Source: Phyllobacterium myrsinacearum
Lineage (GTDB): Bacteria; Pseudomonadota; Alphaproteobacteria; Rhizobiales; Rhizobiaceae
Assembly (NCBI RefSeq): GCF_002980555.1
Contig: NZ_PVBT01000008.1
Coordinates: forward strand, 1 to 64,000
DNA: 64,000 bases
Direction: 5' to 3'
Part shown: in pieces, positions 9,549-19,036 of the stretch
How positions within the stretch are numbered: position 1 is the first letter of the stretch
Layout: each line of letters opens with the position of its first letter
Translations under genes and position numbers: made by a program
The notes under the pieces: generated by a model
What the model saw: the letters and a program-made list of their open reading frames with translations, nothing else
Databases searched by the model: none
What the model was told of the DNA's origin: nothing

Positions 9549-9697
9549 GTTGGTTCCTCGTTCATTGCAGGGTTTATGATCAAACACCATGCTGTTTTAC
9601 GAGGGGCGAGATGAACCAAAACTGAACGTCAACCTAAACAATTTGTAATGTTTTAAATGGCTTAGCTGGCGTATGGATGGTGACTTGAATTGAGTTC

Positions 9698-9732
9698 CCT
9701 CCGCCCGCGGACATGCATGCACGGGGCGGAGG
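9698..9732 (-). terminator. Stem-loop after dadA, possible terminator
   Basis: A perfect 9 bp inverted repeat (CCTCCGCCC/GGGCGGAGG) with a 17-base loop containing ATGCATGCA, 19 bases after the dadA stop on the minus strand. No U-tract follows, so it may be a transcript-end or processing structure rather than an intrinsic terminator. Confidence 0.35.
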
Positions 9733-9750
9733 ACACCTGTGTCACCGTCT

Positions 9751-11007
9751 TCAGGCGTAGCGGTTGATGCCAAGTTCCGATGCGTCGACATCCGGCGTCT
9801 TGCCGGAAACAATGTCAGCCAGCACCCGCCCGGAACCGCAGGACATGGTCCAGCCAAGGGTGCCGTGGCCGGTGTTGAGATAGAGGTTCTGGTATCTGGT
9901 GCCGCCGCCGATAATGGGCGGGCCATCGGGCGTCATCGGGCGCAGGCCGGTCCAGAAGGTTGCCTTCGACAGATCGCCGCCGCCGGGGAAGAGATCACCG
10001 ACCGAATGCTGCAAAGTGGCTTTGCGCGCATCGCGCAAGGTCAGGTCATAGCCGGAGATTTCCGCCGTGCCGCCGACGCGGATGCGGTCGCCGAGCCGGG
10101 TGATTGCCACCTTGTAAGTCTCGTCCATGACGGTGGATTCCGGTGCGCAGCTGGCATCGGCGATGGGTATGGTGATGGAATAGCCCTTGATCGGGTAGAC
10201 CGGCACCGGTACGCCGATGCGGCGCAGCAGGAACGGCGAATAACTGCCGAACGCAACCACATAGGCATCCGCCGTCAGTTCTTCCGTCTCCGTCGATACG
10301 CTGGCAATGCGATTGCCGCTGGTATTGATCGAGGTAACAGTGGTGTTGTAGCGGAAGGTCACACCCTTCTCCGCTGCAAGGGCCGCCAGCTTCTCCGTGA
10401 AGATCTTGCAATCTCCGGTTTCATCGCCGGGAAGACGCAGCCCGCCGACGAATTTCTCCCGCACATTGGCAAGGGCCGGCTCGGCGGCGATGCAACCTGC
10501 GGGATCAAGGAGTTCATAGGGCACGCCGAACTGCTTGAGCACTTCGATATCGCCGCCCGTGCCGTCATACTGGCTCTGCTTGCGGAAAAGCTGCAGCGTG
10601 CCCTGGCTGCGCTCGTCATAGGCAATCCCGGTTTCGGCCCGCAAGTCACGCAGCGAGTCGCGGCTATATTCGGCGATGGGGACCATGCGGATCTTGTTGC
10701 GCGCGTAGCGTGCCGATGTGCAGTTGCGCAGCATGCGCACCAGCCACAGCGCCATATAGGGGTCGAATTTCGGCCGCACGACAAGCGGGCCAAAATGCAT
10801 CAGCATCCATTTGATGGCTTTGAGGGGAACGCCGGGACCCGCCCATGGCGAGGAATAGCCGGGCGAGATTTCACCGGCATTGGCAAAACTCGTCTCCAGA
10901 GCCGGACCGGGCTGCCGGTCGACCACCACCACCTCGTGGCCTGCCTGGGCGAGATACCAGGCTGACGTGACGCCAACGACGCCACTTCCAAGGACGAGAA
11001 CTTTCAT
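9751..11007 (-). CDS. dadA: D-amino acid dehydrogenase, small subunit type
   Basis: A 418-residue FAD-dependent oxidoreductase of the DAO family. The N-terminal dinucleotide fold is [15 protein letters not shown] with a following VVVVDR; the C-terminal half has [14 protein letters not shown] and [19 protein letters not shown], the signature seen in DadA. It oxidises D-alanine and other D-amino acids to 2-oxo acids and ammonia, feeding electrons to the respiratory chain on the inner face of the membrane. AAGGAG stands about 10 bases before the ATG at 11005-11007. No alanine racemase (dadX) or lrp gene is adjacent. The 160 bases upstream hold its promoter region, in which I see no certain operator. 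Confidence 0.92.
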   Translation of the reverse strand: MKVLVLGSGVVGVTSAWYLAQAGHEVVVVDRQPGPALETSFANAGEISPGYSSPWAGPGVPLKAIKWMLMHFGPLVVRPKFDPYMALWLVRMLRNCTSARYARNKIRMVPIAEYSRDSLRDLRAETGIAYDERSQGTLQLFRKQSQYDGTGGDIEVLKQFGVPYELLDPAGCIAAEPALANVREKFVGGLRLPGDETGDCKIFTEKLAALAAEKGVTFRYNTTVTSINTSGNRIASVSTETEELTADAYVVAFGSYSPFLLRRIGVPVPVYPIKGYSITIPIADASCAPESTVMDETYKVAITRLGDRIRVGGTAEISGYDLTLRDARKATLQHSVGDLFPGGGDLSKATFWTGLRPMTPDGPPIIGGGTRYQNLYLNTGHGTLGWTMSCGSGRVLADIVSGKTPDVDASELGINRYA

Positions 11008-11169
11008 AAGCGGAACGCTCCTTCAAACAACGCGAGAGAAGCCAGCTGTGTTTGTCGCCAGCATAAGAGTGACTCGCACTGTGGGATGCCGCAGAAATTC
11101 TTTCCAGAGTTTTCTTGGGGAATGCGCTGAAATGTCTTGGTTTTTTGGAGTGTGCCCTGAATTCAGGAC

Positions 11170-11198
11170 AAAATAAAAGGCCGGGTAAACCCGACCTT
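11170..11198 (-). terminator. Rho-independent terminator of the cold-shock gene
   Basis: On the minus strand AAGGTCGGGT pairs with ACCCGGCCTT around a tiny loop, followed by TTATTTT. It lies about 65 bases after the csp stop and separates csp from dadA. Confidence 0.75.
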
Positions 11199-11263
11199 CT
11201 CAAATTCATCTCTGCTGTCAGTGCCAGTACATCCGTGGTCAAAGACGCGAAGACGAATTATTT

Positions 11264-11473
11264 TTAGCCAGCCTGAAGCTGGTCAGCAGTCATCTTGCCG
11301 GACTTGTTGTCACGAACCAGCTCGAAGCTGATCTTCTGACCGTCGTTGAGGCTGCGCATGCCAGCGCGCTCTACTGCGGAGATGTGAACGAACACGTCTG
11401 CCGAACCATCGTCTGGCTGAATGAAGCCGAAGCCTTTTGTGGAATTAAACCACTTTACTGTTCCAGTGCTCAT
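11264..11473 (-). CDS. Cold-shock protein, CspA family
   Basis: A 69-residue single-domain OB-fold protein, the family's usual length. RNP1 (KGFGFIQ) and RNP2 (VFVHISAV) are both present, after the typical start [10 protein letters not shown]. It binds single-stranded RNA/DNA as an RNA chaperone. The ATG at 11471-11473 is chosen over an in-frame start 11 codons upstream because it matches the family start. An AT-rich region lies upstream; long 5' leaders in csp mRNAs often mediate temperature control, though I cannot define one here. Confidence 0.93.
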   Translation of the reverse strand: MSTGTVKWFNSTKGFGFIQPDDGSADVFVHISAVERAGMRSLNDGQKISFELVRDNKSGKMTADQLQAG

Positions 11474-11837
11474 AATGAACCCTTTCAAGGAATATGTTTT
11501 GGTCACCTATCATGCGACTGCACGATAGTTTTAGCTCGATTTTTGAAGAAGGATCGTTGAGAGCGCTTTGGCGCAATAAAACTAATAACAAACTACCAAA
11601 TACCGATGGGTCATACATAGTGTCTGGGAGACATTCCGTCAATGCTGCAGCAGAAAAAATAATTTAATTATAAAAACTTAGCCGAATTCAACTGGTGATT
11701 TTGATGTTTTTATTGAACAATATTTCGCCAATACCAGCGATCATTTTATGAAGCGCAAGCATTTCCCGATACGGGTAAACGGGTTCGCACGCGGCCGCAA
11801 GGCCTCGCCACGAACCGTGCATGTTTGTCGTGGAGCG
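11474..11837. other. Intergenic region: csp leader and promoter, no gene seen
   Basis: 364 bases without a convincing gene. The part nearest csp (about 11480-11740) is clearly AT-richer than its surroundings, as expected for a cold-shock gene's promoter and 5' untranslated leader on the minus strand. I could not pick a single -10/-35 pair. The left part, 11750-11837, follows the stop of the next minus-strand gene and shows no clear terminator. Confidence 0.4.
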
Positions 11838-12104
11838 CTATTTGCCCTTGGTCGCGAGCGTCACCTTTGCCTTGGCCTTTGCCGGTTTCTTGGCTGGCTT
11901 CAGGGCATTCTCCGCTTCTTCTTCCGCTTCCTTGGCCAGACGCAATGCCTTCAGGCGTGCGGTCTTGCTTTCCCACTTTGCCGTCTCGTCATTGATAATG
12001 GCGGATGCAGCTGCGGTTGTGGCCAGGCTTTTCTGTTCCGAAGGACTGAGAACCCGCTTCGGACGGACACCAACTTCAGGCAATTGTTTTGGACTGTGTT
12101 TCAT
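11838..12104 (-). CDS. Small basic hypothetical protein
   Basis: 88 residues from the ATG at 12102-12104 (an in-frame ATG four codons upstream is possible). The middle holds a helical segment (LSPSEQKSLATTAAASAI, then WESKTARLKALRLAKEAEEE) and the end is a Lys/Ala/Pro tail. It looks like an uncharacterised small protein of rhizobial genomes; I know no function. The Ala-Lys tail resembles those of nucleic-acid-associated proteins, which is only an impression. Confidence 0.6.
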   Translation of the reverse strand: MKHSPKQLPEVGVRPKRVLSPSEQKSLATTAAASAIINDETAKWESKTARLKALRLAKEAEEEAENALKPAKKPAKAKAKVTLATKGK

Positions 12105-12154
12105 CGTGTCTCGCATTTTTGAGCCACAATCATCGCATGCGGCGGTCCACAAGT

Positions 12155-12352
12155 CTATCGTGCATTCCGATTGTGTCCCGGTGTCCAGCCTCGCGCAAAG
12201 CCATAGGACATGGCCAGGGACGCGTATTCAATCTCGCGCAGCAGGAACTCGCGCTCGGCCAGAAGCGCCGCTATCGTCGCCCGGACATCGCCCTGATGAT
12301 AAGCCAATGCCTCGTCAATTTCGTCGTCCGGTTGTTTCAGGATTGCATTCAT
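12155..12352 (-). CDS. Small hypothetical protein (65 aa)
   Basis: The start at 12350-12352 is fixed by a strong AAAGGAG seven bases upstream; the longer frame upstream is AT-rich leader. The protein is helical: a short acidic N-terminus (DDEIDEALAYHQGD) and then a long amphipathic helix (VRATIAALLAEREFLLREIE, ASLAMSYGFARGW). No domain recognised. It is the second of four small minus-strand genes between csp and the LysR gene. Confidence 0.65.
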   Translation of the reverse strand: MNAILKQPDDEIDEALAYHQGDVRATIAALLAEREFLLREIEYASLAMSYGFARGWTPGHNRNAR

Positions 12353-12570
12353 CGGATTCTCCTTTGCAATCAAGAATGGCACAATCCGGCGCACGTGAAA
12401 AGAAATTTGTTCTTGTTTTGTTCTAAATTTGCACTTGACGCGTGTTCTGGATTGTATTGCCGGAACGGGGAGAATGCTGCGGGTAAGATGGTATCCATAT
12501 GCGATGCGGCGCAATCCCTGGGGATCGCGCCGCATCTGAACACTCGGGTATCGCTGTGCCGGGCATGCCC

Positions 12571-12711
12571 TTAGCTCTTGGGCTTGCCCTTGCCGATGAC
12601 TTCCGTCTGTTTGCCGATCGAGCTGGCAAACGGAACGGCGGCTTTCACTTCAACCTTGTCTTTCTTTGGCTTGCGTACTTCGCGGTTGCTGCGCTGTTGA
12701 CCTTTGGCCAT
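12571..12711 (-). CDS. Very small basic protein (46 aa)
   Basis: A 46-codon gene. The ATG at 12709-12711 has AAGGAG 8 bases upstream. It begins MAKGQQRSNREVRKPKK, has a Val/Glu-rich middle and ends VIGKGKPKS. The start motif (MAKGQ-RSNRE-RKPKK) is one I associate with short conserved rhizobial proteins of unknown function. The charge pattern suggests nucleic acid or ribosome contact, but that is inference. Confidence 0.65.
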   Translation of the reverse strand: MAKGQQRSNREVRKPKKDKVEVKAAVPFASSIGKQTEVIGKGKPKS

Positions 12712-12757
12712 GGTGGTTCTCCTTCAGGTTTCGGGTAGGGATCGGGGCGGGACGTGA

Positions 12758-13024
12758 TTAGCCGGGGCGGGACTGATCCTCGAGAAGCGCAGCTTCCAGA
12801 TCGAAATGGTCGATCGGGAAAACCTGCCGGGTGCCGAGCTTCGACGACCGGGCCGGAACATGGATGTAGGTGGCCACGCGGCAATAGGCGGCGCGGGACA
12901 ACCCGTCGATGAGTTCTTCATCCTGATCCACGTCGTAATCACCGGCGGGTAATGTCTTGTCCACCCCCTTCAGCGCAAAGGGTGCGTCGAAGTGGACGAT
13001 GGAATGTGTGGTACGCGTGAACAT
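12758..13024 (-). CDS. Small hypothetical protein (88 aa)
   Basis: The ATG at 13022-13024 has AAAGGAGG six bases upstream, a near-perfect ribosome binding site. The 88 residues begin MFTRTTHSIVHFDAPF and include LPAGDYDVDQDEELIDGLS and a C-terminal DHFDLEAALLEDQ. A predicted beta-rich first half with an acidic turn (GDYDVDQDEE) is all that can be seen; no known domain. Similar short proteins occur in other Hyphomicrobiales as far as I recall. Confidence 0.65.
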   Translation of the reverse strand: MFTRTTHSIVHFDAPFALKGVDKTLPAGDYDVDQDEELIDGLSRAAYCRVATYIHVPARSSKLGTRQVFPIDHFDLEAALLEDQSRPG

Positions 13025-13270
13025 GCCAATCCTCCTTTGGAAGTGGCAAGCAGCGGAAGCTGGCCTGCTGTGTTCTCATCCCGGCGGGTGCCGGAGATCA
13101 GTCGTCATGCAACGTTCAAAAAACCGTCGCCATTTTGGAACGAGATTGGCGGGTCGAGAACCTCTGACGCCGCGAAGAGCCAAATCTGAACCGAGGATAT
13201 CCAAAAGGCGATAGCAAAACAATCGTCATGATTTGCGGCGTAATTGCGGGTGCCGTTTTCAAAAATCGTT

Positions 13271-14206
13271 CTATCCCAGAACGCCCGCGAAGCTTTTCGT
13301 CAATTTTCCCTGCCGGAACGCCTCGGCAATGAAATCAACGAATACCCGCGTTTTTGCCGGCAGCAGCCTGCGGCTGGCATAATAGATGGATAAGGTTCCG
13401 ACATCGGCATGCCAGTCCGGCAAGAGACGCACGAGCTCGCCATTTTCGAGGTGCGGCAGGGCTACGGGCGCCGAGAGGATGGTTACGCCCAGACCAAGCA
13501 AAGCTGCCTGACGCATGGCAGCGGGATCGTTGACCACAATCCTGTCCCGGATATGCGCCGGCATTTCCATTCCGGCGCTGTTGCGCATCATGCGGACGGG
13601 AATGCGCCCCGTGCGCTGCTGGCGAAGCACAATCCCGTCCATGGCGGCAAGCCCTGCCGGGTCTGCCGGAAATGCGCGTCCCCGCATGTAGCCCGCAGAC
13701 GCCACGGCAATGAGATGCAGGGGCGCGAGCGAGCGTGAAACAACACCGGGCAGAAGTTCGAAGCCGCCGCCGATGGCGGCATCGAACCCTTCCGCGATGA
13801 GATCCACCTGCCGGTTTTCAAAGTGCCATTCCGGCCGGATCAATGGAAAGCGCTCGAGAAAGGCCGGAAGCAGCGGCAGGACAAATCCGATGCCGAGCGT
13901 CGGGCTCATGCTGACCTTGAGCACGCCGGCCGGTTCATCGCGATGCGCAGCAACATTGGCGATTGCCGCCTGCAGATCGTCGAGGTTTGTGCGGACGGCC
14001 TGCAGGAAGCGCTCGCCTTCCTCGGTGAGGGTCAGGTTGCGCGTGCTGCGATGAAACAGCCGCACCCCAAGATTGCGTTCCAGCATGGCCACGTTCCGGC
14101 TGACTGCCGCAGGTGTCAGCGACAGGCGCCGCGCCGCTGCGGAGAAACCGCCGGATTCCGCGCTGCGCACGAACGACTCCAGATTGGCGAGGGTTTCCAT
14201 ATCCAT
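13271..14206 (-). CDS. LysR-family regulator, CrgA-like
   Basis: 311 residues with an N-terminal helix-turn-helix (GGFSAAARRLSLTPAAVSRNV, LERNLGVRLFHRSTRNLTLTEEG) and an effector-binding domain (DGIVLRQQ, ALLGLGVTILSAP, LVRLLPDW). This pattern is the CrgA/DsdC-like subgroup common next to oxidoreductases. It diverges from the NAD(P)-binding oxidoreductase at 14320 and, by the usual LysR logic, probably regulates that gene and itself. A dyad at 14210-14226 lies just before its start. An alternative start is the Met two codons in. Confidence 0.88.
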   Translation of the reverse strand: MDMETLANLESFVRSAESGGFSAAARRLSLTPAAVSRNVAMLERNLGVRLFHRSTRNLTLTEEGERFLQAVRTNLDDLQAAIANVAAHRDEPAGVLKVSMSPTLGIGFVLPLLPAFLERFPLIRPEWHFENRQVDLIAEGFDAAIGGGFELLPGVVSRSLAPLHLIAVASAGYMRGRAFPADPAGLAAMDGIVLRQQRTGRIPVRMMRNSAGMEMPAHIRDRIVVNDPAAMRQAALLGLGVTILSAPVALPHLENGELVRLLPDWHADVGTLSIYYASRRLLPAKTRVFVDFIAEAFRQGKLTKSFAGVLG

Positions 14207-14209
14207 ACC

Positions 14210-14226
14210 TTCAACTGATGATTGAA
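14210..14226. promoter_or_regulatory. Candidate LysR binding site in divergent promoter
   Basis: TTCAA-N7-TTGAA, a perfect 5 bp dyad that fits the LysR T-N11-A box. It begins four bases from the LysR start codon, so binding would repress the regulator's own translation start region and could activate the divergent oxidoreductase. Confidence 0.4.
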
Positions 14227-14319
14227 AATATTTAAAGCCATTACCTGCTTCACGTCAATGAATGCCTGTCCCATTTTCAGGCCATGCAACTCCATGCATT
14301 CACAAAGAGGAACAGGATC

Positions 14320-14919
14320 ATGAGCATTGGTATTATCGGAGCAGGGCTGATCGGTTCAGCCTTTGCGCGGGCGCTGGCCCGGGCCGGGATCGAGGCGATC
14401 ATTTCCAACAGCCGCGGACCGGACTCGTTGAAGGAACTGGTCGGTGAACTCGGACCGTCCATCAAGGCAGGCACCGTAGAGCAGGCGGCGAGTGCGGATA
14501 TTGTGGTGATTGCCGTCAACTGGTCGAAGCTGCCGCAGGCTCTGGCCGGCCTGCCCGCCTGGAACGGCCGCATTGTCATCAATGCCAACAATGCCATCGA
14601 GGCACCGGCCTTCAAGCCTTTTGACCTCAAGGGGCGCCTGTCGAGCGACGTCGTTGGCGATCTCGTGCCGGGTGCGAAACTGGTGAAGGCGCTCAACCAT
14701 TTGCCGGCAGCCTTGCTCGCGGGCGACCCGCAAGCCGAAGGTGGCCATCGTGTCCTGTTCTATTCGGGCGATGACGCGGACGCCAAGGCAAAGGTCGGCG
14801 CCCTGTTCGAAAAACTTGGCTTTTTCGCCCTCGATCTGGGCAGCCTTGCGGCGGGTGAGAAGATGGCGGCTTTCCCCGGCGGGCCGCTGGCGGTTCTTAA
14901 TCTGGTGAAGTTCGGCTGA
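14320..14919 (+). CDS. NAD(P)-binding oxidoreductase (F420-dependent NADP reductase-like)
   Basis: 199 residues, started at the ATG at 14320 because AGAGGAA lies upstream and it opens directly with the dinucleotide fold (MSIGIIGAGLIGSAFARALA). The rest of the domain follows: SADIVVIAVNW, VINANNAIE, and a C-terminal segment with VLFYSGDDADAKAKV and a final Gly/Pro-rich stretch (AAFPGGPLAVLNLVKFG). This is the F420_oxidored fold; in bacteria without F420 such proteins usually use NADP, and the real substrate is unknown. Divergent from the LysR gene. Confidence 0.85.
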   Translation: MSIGIIGAGLIGSAFARALARAGIEAIISNSRGPDSLKELVGELGPSIKAGTVEQAASADIVVIAVNWSKLPQALAGLPAWNGRIVINANNAIEAPAFKPFDLKGRLSSDVVGDLVPGAKLVKALNHLPAALLAGDPQAEGGHRVLFYSGDDADAKAKVGALFEKLGFFALDLGSLAAGEKMAAFPGGPLAVLNLVKFG

Positions 14920-14928
14920 TGACCGGAG

Positions 14929-14954
14929 AAGGGCCTGCCCATCGGCAGGCCCTT
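14929..14954. terminator. Strong stem-loop after the oxidoreductase gene
   Basis: An 11 bp perfect stem (AAGGGCCTGCC/GGCAGGCCCTT) with loop CATC, ten bases after the stop codon. Neither strand has a real U-tract after it. It may mark the transcript end with a weak tail or stabilise the 3' end. Confidence 0.4.
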
Positions 14955-15186
14955 GCAGAATTATGTGGCCGCAAGGCGGCGCCCCGCATCGGACTGGGGC
15001 TCATTGCCGCCGATATCGGGTGCATGGAAATGCCCGGTTCCACCTCTCAACATCCTGTCCTGGCCGCCTAATTTGCCTCAGGCACTTTTATATTCGGCAA
15101 ATGATGTTACATTGGCTCCAACGTTAATGAACAAGCGCCTTGCCTGCGTCCTCCAGAGGTTCGCGCGGCGCCCGAAGGATAAGATT

Positions 15187-16650
15187 TTGAAAGACCCCGA
15201 ATCGGACGCCCGCAAAGCGTCGAATGAAGGGGCGTCTGGCGGTCATCCGGTGTCAAATGGCACTGCAGGTCCCGCCAAGAACGGACCCGGACCACAAGGG
15301 GATTCTGCGCATCAACCGCAGGAGAGCCGGTCCGATTCCCAGGAAGGACGCTTCGATAAGAACCCCAAGAAACGGGCGCGCCGCCGTCGGCGCGGCAAGT
15401 CGAAACACGGTGCTGTTTCGGCGCAAAATCCTGTTGCCGCTGACGCGCCTGCGCATCCAGCGGGAGAAACCGGTGCCGCCGCGCAGGCGAAAACCGGCAA
15501 GAAGCGCCGCCCCAACCGTCACAGGCGCCGGGGCCGGTCCAAGGCAGGCCAGCAGGAAGCTGTTATCGCGGCGGCTGTGGAACAGAGCAATCCAGCCAAA
15601 CCTTCCGAGCCTGACAATACACGGCGCGAACCCCGATATGCCGGCGCTCCGCTCTATGCCGCGCTCGATCTGGGCACGAACAATTGCCGCCTGCTCGTGG
15701 CAACGCCGACGCGGCCGGGCCAGTTCCGTGTCATCGATGCGTTTTCGCGCATTGTCCGTCTTGGCGAGGGGCTGGGTGCAACCGGGCGCCTGAGTCCGAA
15801 TGCCATGAGCCGTGCCATCGAGGCGCTGAAGATTTGCCGCGACAAGCTGGAAAATCACGATGTACGGCGCGCGCGCCTCATCGCCACCGAGGCCTGCCGC
15901 CAGGCGGAGAACGGTGCGGAATTCCTGCATCAGGTCAAACACGAGACCGGGCTTGATCTGGAGATCATCAACCGCCAGACGGAAGCCCGCCTTGCTGTTT
16001 CCGGCTGCGGCACGCTGGTCGAACGTGAAACCGATGCGGTTGTCCTGTTCGACATCGGCGGCGGGTCCTCGGAAATCGCCCTGATCGACCTGTCCGAGCG
16101 GCGTTCCCCGCGTCTGGCCGAGCACATCATTGCCTGGACCTCGCTGCCGGTCGGCGTCGTCACGCTGGCGGAGCGTTTTGGCGGCCGCGATGTGACGACC
16201 GACAATTTCGCCGTCATGGTCAATCATGTGGCCGAACTCCTCAATGATTTCTCCGAACGGCACAAGCTCGGCGATCTCGTCAACAGCCAGAATTTTCACC
16301 TGCTCGGCACCTCCGGCACGGTGACGACGCTTGCCGGTATCCATCTTGGCCTGGATCGCTATGACCGGCGGCGGATCGATGGTATCTGGATGCAGAATGA
16401 CGATGTGACCGAGATGACAAGCAAGCTCCTGTCGTGGAGCTTTGACGAACGGGTTGCCAATCCCTGTATTGGCGCTGACCGGGCGGATCTTGTTCTTGCC
16501 GGCTGCGCCATTCTGGATGCAATCCGCAATGTCTGGCCCAGCCAGAAGCTGCGTGTGGCTGATCGCGGCCTGCGCGAAGGTATTTTGACTGAACTCATGT
16601 CGCGCGATGGCGCGTGGCGCAATCGGTGGTTTCGCGCCAATGTCGCGTAA
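15187..16650 (+). CDS. Exopolyphosphatase / pppGpp phosphohydrolase with basic N-terminal extension
   Basis: The catalytic Ppx/GppA domain begins at [16 protein letters not shown] and has the other nucleotide-binding signatures, including [16 protein letters not shown] and [13 protein letters not shown]. It hydrolyses inorganic polyphosphate and/or pppGpp. I place the start at the TTG at 15187, which has AAGGA seven bases upstream (487 aa); the in-frame ATG at 15127 has no ribosome binding site. About 150 residues of low-complexity basic sequence precede the domain, with blocks such as [13 protein letters not shown] and [15 protein letters not shown]. rlmE follows 20 bases later, likely in the same operon. 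Confidence 0.9.
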   Translation: MKDPESDARKASNEGASGGHPVSNGTAGPAKNGPGPQGDSAHQPQESRSDSQEGRFDKNPKKRARRRRRGKSKHGAVSAQNPVAADAPAHPAGETGAAAQAKTGKKRRPNRHRRRGRSKAGQQEAVIAAAVEQSNPAKPSEPDNTRREPRYAGAPLYAALDLGTNNCRLLVATPTRPGQFRVIDAFSRIVRLGEGLGATGRLSPNAMSRAIEALKICRDKLENHDVRRARLIATEACRQAENGAEFLHQVKHETGLDLEIINRQTEARLAVSGCGTLVERETDAVVLFDIGGGSSEIALIDLSERRSPRLAEHIIAWTSLPVGVVTLAERFGGRDVTTDNFAVMVNHVAELLNDFSERHKLGDLVNSQNFHLLGTSGTVTTLAGIHLGLDRYDRRRIDGIWMQNDDVTEMTSKLLSWSFDERVANPCIGADRADLVLAGCAILDAIRNVWPSQKLRVADRGLREGILTELMSRDGAWRNRWFRANVA

Positions 16651-16670
16651 AAGAGGGGCGTAGATTCCCA

Positions 16671-17378
16671 ATGGCTAAGACAACAACAGGCGGGCGCGGC
16701 GGTACGGGTACGCGCGGCCTGCATACCAAGATCAAGAAGAAGGCGGGCACGATCAAGGAATCGTCGCGCCGCTGGCTCGAACGTCATATCAACGACCCCT
16801 ATGTGCAGCGGTCGAAGGCCGATGGCTATCGTTCGCGCGCGGCCTACAAGCTGATCGAGATCGATGACCGCTACAAGATCCTGAAAAAGGGTCAGCGCAT
16901 CATCGATCTGGGTGCCGCTCCCGGCGGCTGGAGCCAGATTGCAGCCGGGATTGTCGGCTCTCCCGAGGAAGCGCCGACGGTTGTCGGCATTGACTATCTG
17001 CACATCGATCCCTTGCCGGGCGTAACGTTGCTCGAGATGGATTTCCTGGACGATGCCGCGCCGGACAAACTCATCGAAGCTCTGGGCGGCCAGCCGGATA
17101 TCGTGTTGTCGGATATGGCTGCTCCAACCACGGGGCACCGCCGCACCGACCACATCCGCACGACACATCTGTGCGAAGTGGCAGCGGACTTTGCGGTTTC
17201 CGTGTTGCGTCCAGGCGGTCATTTCCTGACCAAGACCTTTCAGGGCGGCACTGAAAATGAAGTGCTGACCCTGCTCAAGCAGCACTTCAAATCCGTGCAT
17301 CACGTCAAGCCGCCAGCCTCACGTGCCGAATCCGTGGAGCTTTACCTGCTTGCCCGTGATTTCAAAGGCAGGTCTTAG
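16671..17378 (+). CDS. rlmE: 23S rRNA 2'-O-methyltransferase RlmE (FtsJ/RrmJ)
   Basis: 235 residues. An N-terminal basic tail is followed by the RrmJ methyltransferase fold: [12 protein letters not shown] with the catalytic Lys, SAM motif I ([10 protein letters not shown]), motif IV with Asp ([17 protein letters not shown]), and the later Lys/Glu positions ([21 protein letters not shown]), giving the K-D-K-E tetrad. It methylates U2552 of 23S rRNA in the A loop during 50S maturation. The ATG at 16671 is chosen as the family start. Placed directly after ppx on the same strand. Confidence 0.95.
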   Translation: MAKTTTGGRGGTGTRGLHTKIKKKAGTIKESSRRWLERHINDPYVQRSKADGYRSRAAYKLIEIDDRYKILKKGQRIIDLGAAPGGWSQIAAGIVGSPEEAPTVVGIDYLHIDPLPGVTLLEMDFLDDAAPDKLIEALGGQPDIVLSDMAAPTTGHRRTDHIRTTHLCEVAADFAVSVLRPGGHFLTKTFQGGTENEVLTLLKQHFKSVHHVKPPASRAESVELYLLARDFKGRS

Positions 17379-17386
17379 ACAGCGAT

Positions 17387-18787
17387 CTATTCGGCAGGCG
17401 CGGGCTTCGCATTCGGGTAATGTCCGGATACTTCGGCGCCCGCATCCGGCTTCAGGCCGACGAATGAGAAGAATGCCAGCGACGATATGGCGGCGACCAG
17501 AAAGAACGCCGTGTGGAAATCAGAGAGCTGCAACGGCCCGCCATGCATGCTGGTGGATACTTCCAGAATGCCGCCTGCCACCGCGACGCCGAGCGCTATC
17601 GATATCTGCTGGGCGACGGATGCGATGGGGGTAGCGAGGCTGGTCTGCTCATTCGGCACTTCCGCATAGCCAAGCGCATTGGTGCCGGTGAAGAACAGCG
17701 AGCGGAAAAAACCCGCAACGAGCAGCAAACCGAGAATGAGAGCCGTCGGCGTTTCCGGGGTGAAGAAGCCGTTCATGGCAATGAAGCTTGCGGCAATCAG
17801 CGATCCATACATCAGCGCATTGCGGAAACCCGTCTTGCGGAAGAACCACTTGGTCACGAACTTCATGCCGATAGCGCCGGCAGCCGATATGAAGGTCATG
17901 AGGCCGGATTGGAACGGTGTCATGCCAAAGCCGATCTGAAACATCAGCGGCAGCAGGAACGGTGTTGCACCAACGCCGATCCGGAACAGGCTGCCGCCGA
18001 CAATCGAGGCGCGGAACACCTGGTTCCTGAAAAGATCGAGCGCCAGCAGCGGTTCTGCCGTGCGCCTGGCATGAATGAGATAGAGCGCCGTCGAGACAAG
18101 CCCGATTGCAAGCGTCGTCATCCCGACCCATGCGGGGAGTGCCGGCAGGCTGACAACGGAAAGCCCGAACACAACGCCGGATGCGGCGATGCCGCTGAGG
18201 AAGAAACCGGGCACGTCCAACTTGCGCTGGATCAATGTTTCGACATCCGGCAGATAGCGTGTTGCGAACCAGATGCCGAGCATGCCGATGGGCACGTTGA
18301 TCAGGAAAATCCAGTGCCAGGTGAAATAGGTGGTGAGAAACCCGCCAATGGGCGGTCCGACCAGCGGCCCGACCAGTGCCGGCACGGTCAGCCAGGCCAT
18401 GGCGCCGACGAGTTCGCTGCGCGGCGTCGAGCGCACCAGCACGAGCCGTCCAACCGGCGTCATCATGGCGCCGCCGACCCCCTGCACGAAGCGCGAGACG
18501 ACGAATGCCAGCAGGGAGTTGGACACGGCGCAGGCAACCGACCCCAGCACGAAAACCACGATGGCCGCTCGGAACACATTCTTGGCCCCGAAACGATCGG
18601 CCATCCAGCCGCTGACCGGGATGAACACCGCAAGGGAGACGAGATAGGCGGTCAGCGCAAGCTTGAGCGCAATGGGGCTCGTCCCGATATCGGCGGCAAT
18701 GGCGGGCAGGGACGTGGAAATGACGGTCGAGTCCATCTGTTCCATGAACAGAGCGACAGCAAGCACGAGCGGAACAATGCGATTCAC
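17387..18787 (-). CDS. MFS transporter, DHA2 drug-efflux type
   Basis: 466 residues, almost entirely hydrophobic, with about 14 predicted membrane helices as in the DHA2 (EmrB/QacA) drug:proton antiporters. Characteristic pieces are MEQMDSTVISTSLPAIA in helix 1, GWMADRFGAKNVFRAA after helix 2 (motif A) and RFVQGVGGAMMTPVGRLVL (motif B/C region). The start codon at 18785-18787 opens helix 1. It converges on rlmE (nine bases between the stops) and has its own promoter in the 249 bp divergent gap facing the metallo-hydrolase. Substrate unknown. No membrane fusion protein gene accompanies it. Confidence 0.88.
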   Translation of the reverse strand: MNRIVPLVLAVALFMEQMDSTVISTSLPAIAADIGTSPIALKLALTAYLVSLAVFIPVSGWMADRFGAKNVFRAAIVVFVLGSVACAVSNSLLAFVVSRFVQGVGGAMMTPVGRLVLVRSTPRSELVGAMAWLTVPALVGPLVGPPIGGFLTTYFTWHWIFLINVPIGMLGIWFATRYLPDVETLIQRKLDVPGFFLSGIAASGVVFGLSVVSLPALPAWVGMTTLAIGLVSTALYLIHARRTAEPLLALDLFRNQVFRASIVGGSLFRIGVGATPFLLPLMFQIGFGMTPFQSGLMTFISAAGAIGMKFVTKWFFRKTGFRNALMYGSLIAASFIAMNGFFTPETPTALILGLLLVAGFFRSLFFTGTNALGYAEVPNEQTSLATPIASVAQQISIALGVAVAGGILEVSTSMHGGPLQLSDFHTAFFLVAAISSLAFFSFVGLKPDAGAEVSGHYPNAKPAPAE

Positions 18788-19036
18788 AATGAATTCCAGT
18801 TCTCAGTAAAGAGCGTCGTCAGCAATCGGGGTCCGTCGCGGGACTCAGAGTAAAAAGCAACCCTTGCTGGCGCTGCGATAGCACCAGTGTGACGGGTGCT
18901 CAAGCACCGATCAATCAGATGTGATCCAGCGCAATACGATTTTCCGCTATGCAAACGGAACAGCCCGGCAGCCACGGCGTTGCCCATGCACGATCTCAAC
19001 CGCAGCCCCCCAAGACTGCCAGACGGAGACGAACCC

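Noticed and set aside
15253-16671. Reverse-strand open frame opposite ppx
   Set aside because: No motif or ribosome binding site; the plus-strand frame contains the full Ppx/GppA signature.
17513-18853. Plus-strand open frame opposite the MFS gene
   Set aside because: Its translation is His/Glu/Arg-rich low-complexity, typical of an antisense reading of membrane-protein codons.
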